Positions 42,785 to 43,913 of a stretch of 43,913 bases of DNA are shown one piece after another. The translations under genes and the position numbers were made by a program. A model generated the notes under the pieces. That model made no database searches. It was given only the letters and a program-made list of their open reading frames with translations, and was not told where the DNA came from. Position 1 is the first letter of the stretch. The number at the start of each line of letters is the position of its first letter. The DNA is from Candidatus Aminicenantota bacterium (GTDB lineage Bacteria; Acidobacteriota; Aminicenantia; Aminicenantales; UBA4085). The stretch lies in contig JADGNV010000188.1 in the NCBI GenBank assembly GCA_017883285.1, positions 1-43,913 on the forward strand, read 5' to 3'.

Positions 42785-43913
42785 TTATTTTGAGCCCAAT
42801 ATCCTCCGTTCGGCGCCCTCCGTGATCTCATCTGGATAGCCAACGTGATGCAGGAGCTTGATAGCATTCCTTGTTTCCGAGGAACCTTCGCGTAATTGAT
42901 AATTAAAAAGAAGTCCGTCCTGGCCTATTTCTTCTTGAAAATGATAATTGACATAGGCGTCCGCCACAAGGTGGGTGAGCTCGAGATCGTGGGTTGAAGC
43001 GAAAATCAGGCTGTTTTTCTTTGCCAGATATAACAGGACTTCAGCCGAAGCAGAAATCCTTTCGATGGAATTGGTTCCCCGGAAAAGTTCATCTATCAAA
43101 CAAAGACATGGGATGTCCCGCTGGGAGGCACGAATAATTCGGAGTAGAGTAAGAATTTCGTCAAGATAATAGCTTTTACCCTCGATGATGTTGTCCTTTC
43201 GGCCGATGAGCGTCAATGTGTTGAAGAAAGAAGAAGCAAATCTTTTTGCGAGGCAATAATGGAGGGTCTGGGCGAAGATCATATTCACCCCGATGGTTTT
43301 TAAAAATGTCGTTTTCCCAGACATATTGGATCCCGTTACTAACATGCCCCCTTTTCTCAAGCTTAAAGAATTCGGCACAGGCTTCTCTAATAAGGGATGC
43401 ACCGCTCCTTCGATATCAAGGAATAGAATTGAATTAGTAAGCTCTGGCTCTACGGACTCTCTTAATCCAACTTTGTAGGATGCCGCAGCTACCATTGCGT
43501 CCAAAAAACCTATGGTCTCAAAGATATCCCGCAGCTGATTCTCGAATTTTTCTATCAGCTTTAAATATGAATGAAAGGCCCGAACTTCAATCAGAAAAAG
43601 AATATTGAGATATTCGTATAGAGCATTACTTTCGCCTAAACTCAGCAAAGTAGTTTTGGGGGCTATGCCGGACACTTTGTCTAGGGCTGATTTCAACTGC
43701 GTCCGATAGGCCTCCAGGCGTGAGTTCTGGAGCCCGCTGAGGCGCTTAGCATACTTTAGCATCCTTCCCAAATAGCGGATGGAAGGAAGGTCCTCAGTAA
43801 ATTTCCGTTTAGTCCTGTAATGAATCGCCGCGTTGCCTAAGGATAAGGCGATAAGTCCAACCCAGCCCAAATTATGACCTAACAGGCCCAAGAGAACAAA
43901 AACGGGAATGAAG
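42785..43913 (-). CDS. membrane-associated MutS-like ATPase (partial, 5' end beyond window)
   Basis: The frame is open to the window edge, so the N-terminus is missing; at least 375 residues are seen. The first part is hydrophobic (FIPVFVLLGLLGHN, WVGLIALSLGNAAIH), suggesting membrane helices. A helical core follows, then the MutS ATPase: Walker A GSNMSGKTTFLKTIGVN, the YYLDEILTLLRIIR segment, Walker B CLIDELFRGTNSIER and the STHDLELTHL switch. MutS-like proteins with membrane helices and no mismatch-recognition domain are known, mostly in Bacteroidota; their role is unclear. The gene is clearly AT-richer than all others in the window, which suggests recent acquisition. Confidence 0.85.
   Translation of the reverse strand, partial: FIPVFVLLGLLGHNLGWVGLIALSLGNAAIHYRTKRKFTEDLPSIRYLGRMLKYAKRLSGLQNSRLEAYRTQLKSALDKVSGIAPKTTLLSLGESNALYEYLNILFLIEVRAFHSYLKLIEKFENQLRDIFETIGFLDAMVAAASYKVGLRESVEPELTNSILFLDIEGAVHPLLEKPVPNSLSLRKGGMLVTGSNMSGKTTFLKTIGVNMIFAQTLHYCLAKRFASSFFNTLTLIGRKDNIIEGKSYYLDEILTLLRIIRASQRDIPCLCLIDELFRGTNSIERISASAEVLLYLAKKNSLIFASTHDLELTHLVADAYVNYHFQEEIGQDGLLFNYQLREGSSETRNAIKLLHHVGYPDEITEGAERRILGSK

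Overview
The window is a high-GC bacterial chromosome segment. It most resembles Acidobacteriota or Candidatus Aminicenantes: there are two 'VWFA-related Acidobacterial domain' proteins, many secreted beta-propeller and hydrolase proteins, and sigma70-like promoters with TTGACT/TATAAT boxes. This assignment is inferred from gene content; there is no rRNA marker. I saw no tRNA, rRNA, CRISPR array, transposase or phage gene. The last ~1.1 kb is visibly AT-richer than the rest and may be a foreign segment.

Layout: (1) 0.1-4.4 kb, two tandem VWFA-related paralogues (the first lacking its VWA core) and a broken third gene. (2) 4.5-15.8 kb, an outer-membrane-type protein, then a pectin side-chain cluster: on the minus strand GH127, a short ORF with an elaborate leader, GH51 and a second GH127 with an internal gap; diverging from these is a GH78 alpha-L-rhamnosidase. 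(3) 15.9-20.2 kb, a secreted protein, a broken multi-PAS histidine kinase, an intact REC/HD-GYP regulator and an HD-GYP remnant. (4) 20.2-24.7 kb, DUF3795 protein, Asp-box lipoprotein, GNAT-like protein with a probable leaderless promoter, MtgA, and a small secreted protein. (5) 24.7-30.9 kb, sodium/solute symporter, two-helix membrane protein and VPS10-like propeller in one operon, plus a serine hydrolase lipoprotein. (6) 31-37 kb, a 1997-residue alpha-2-macroglobulin with a CxEQ thioester motif. (7) 37.4-42.7 kb, glycine C-acetyltransferase, a large multi-helix inverted-repeat element, then ribulokinase, ribulose-5-phosphate 4-epimerase and a fucose/arabinose-isomerase-family protein. (8) the end, a MutS-like ATPase running off the window.

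Metabolically the parts fit together. Secreted GH51, GH127 and GH78 enzymes would free L-arabinose and L-rhamnose from plant polysaccharide. The isomerase-family protein, AraB and AraD would convert L-arabinose to D-xylulose 5-phosphate.

The most unusual observations are: (a) at least six genes in the first 20 kb carry clean internal gaps, some in frame and some frameshifted, while genes from 22 to 43 kb look complete; (b) a 136-bp element at 38593-38728 that folds into a long closing stem, an inner stem and two hairpins, one capped by a GAAA tetraloop; (c) a leader before GH51 with two mutually exclusive stems around a near-perfect Shine-Dalgarno site and a 50-residue ORF; (d) an arabinose operon using a fucose-isomerase-family protein instead of classical AraA.
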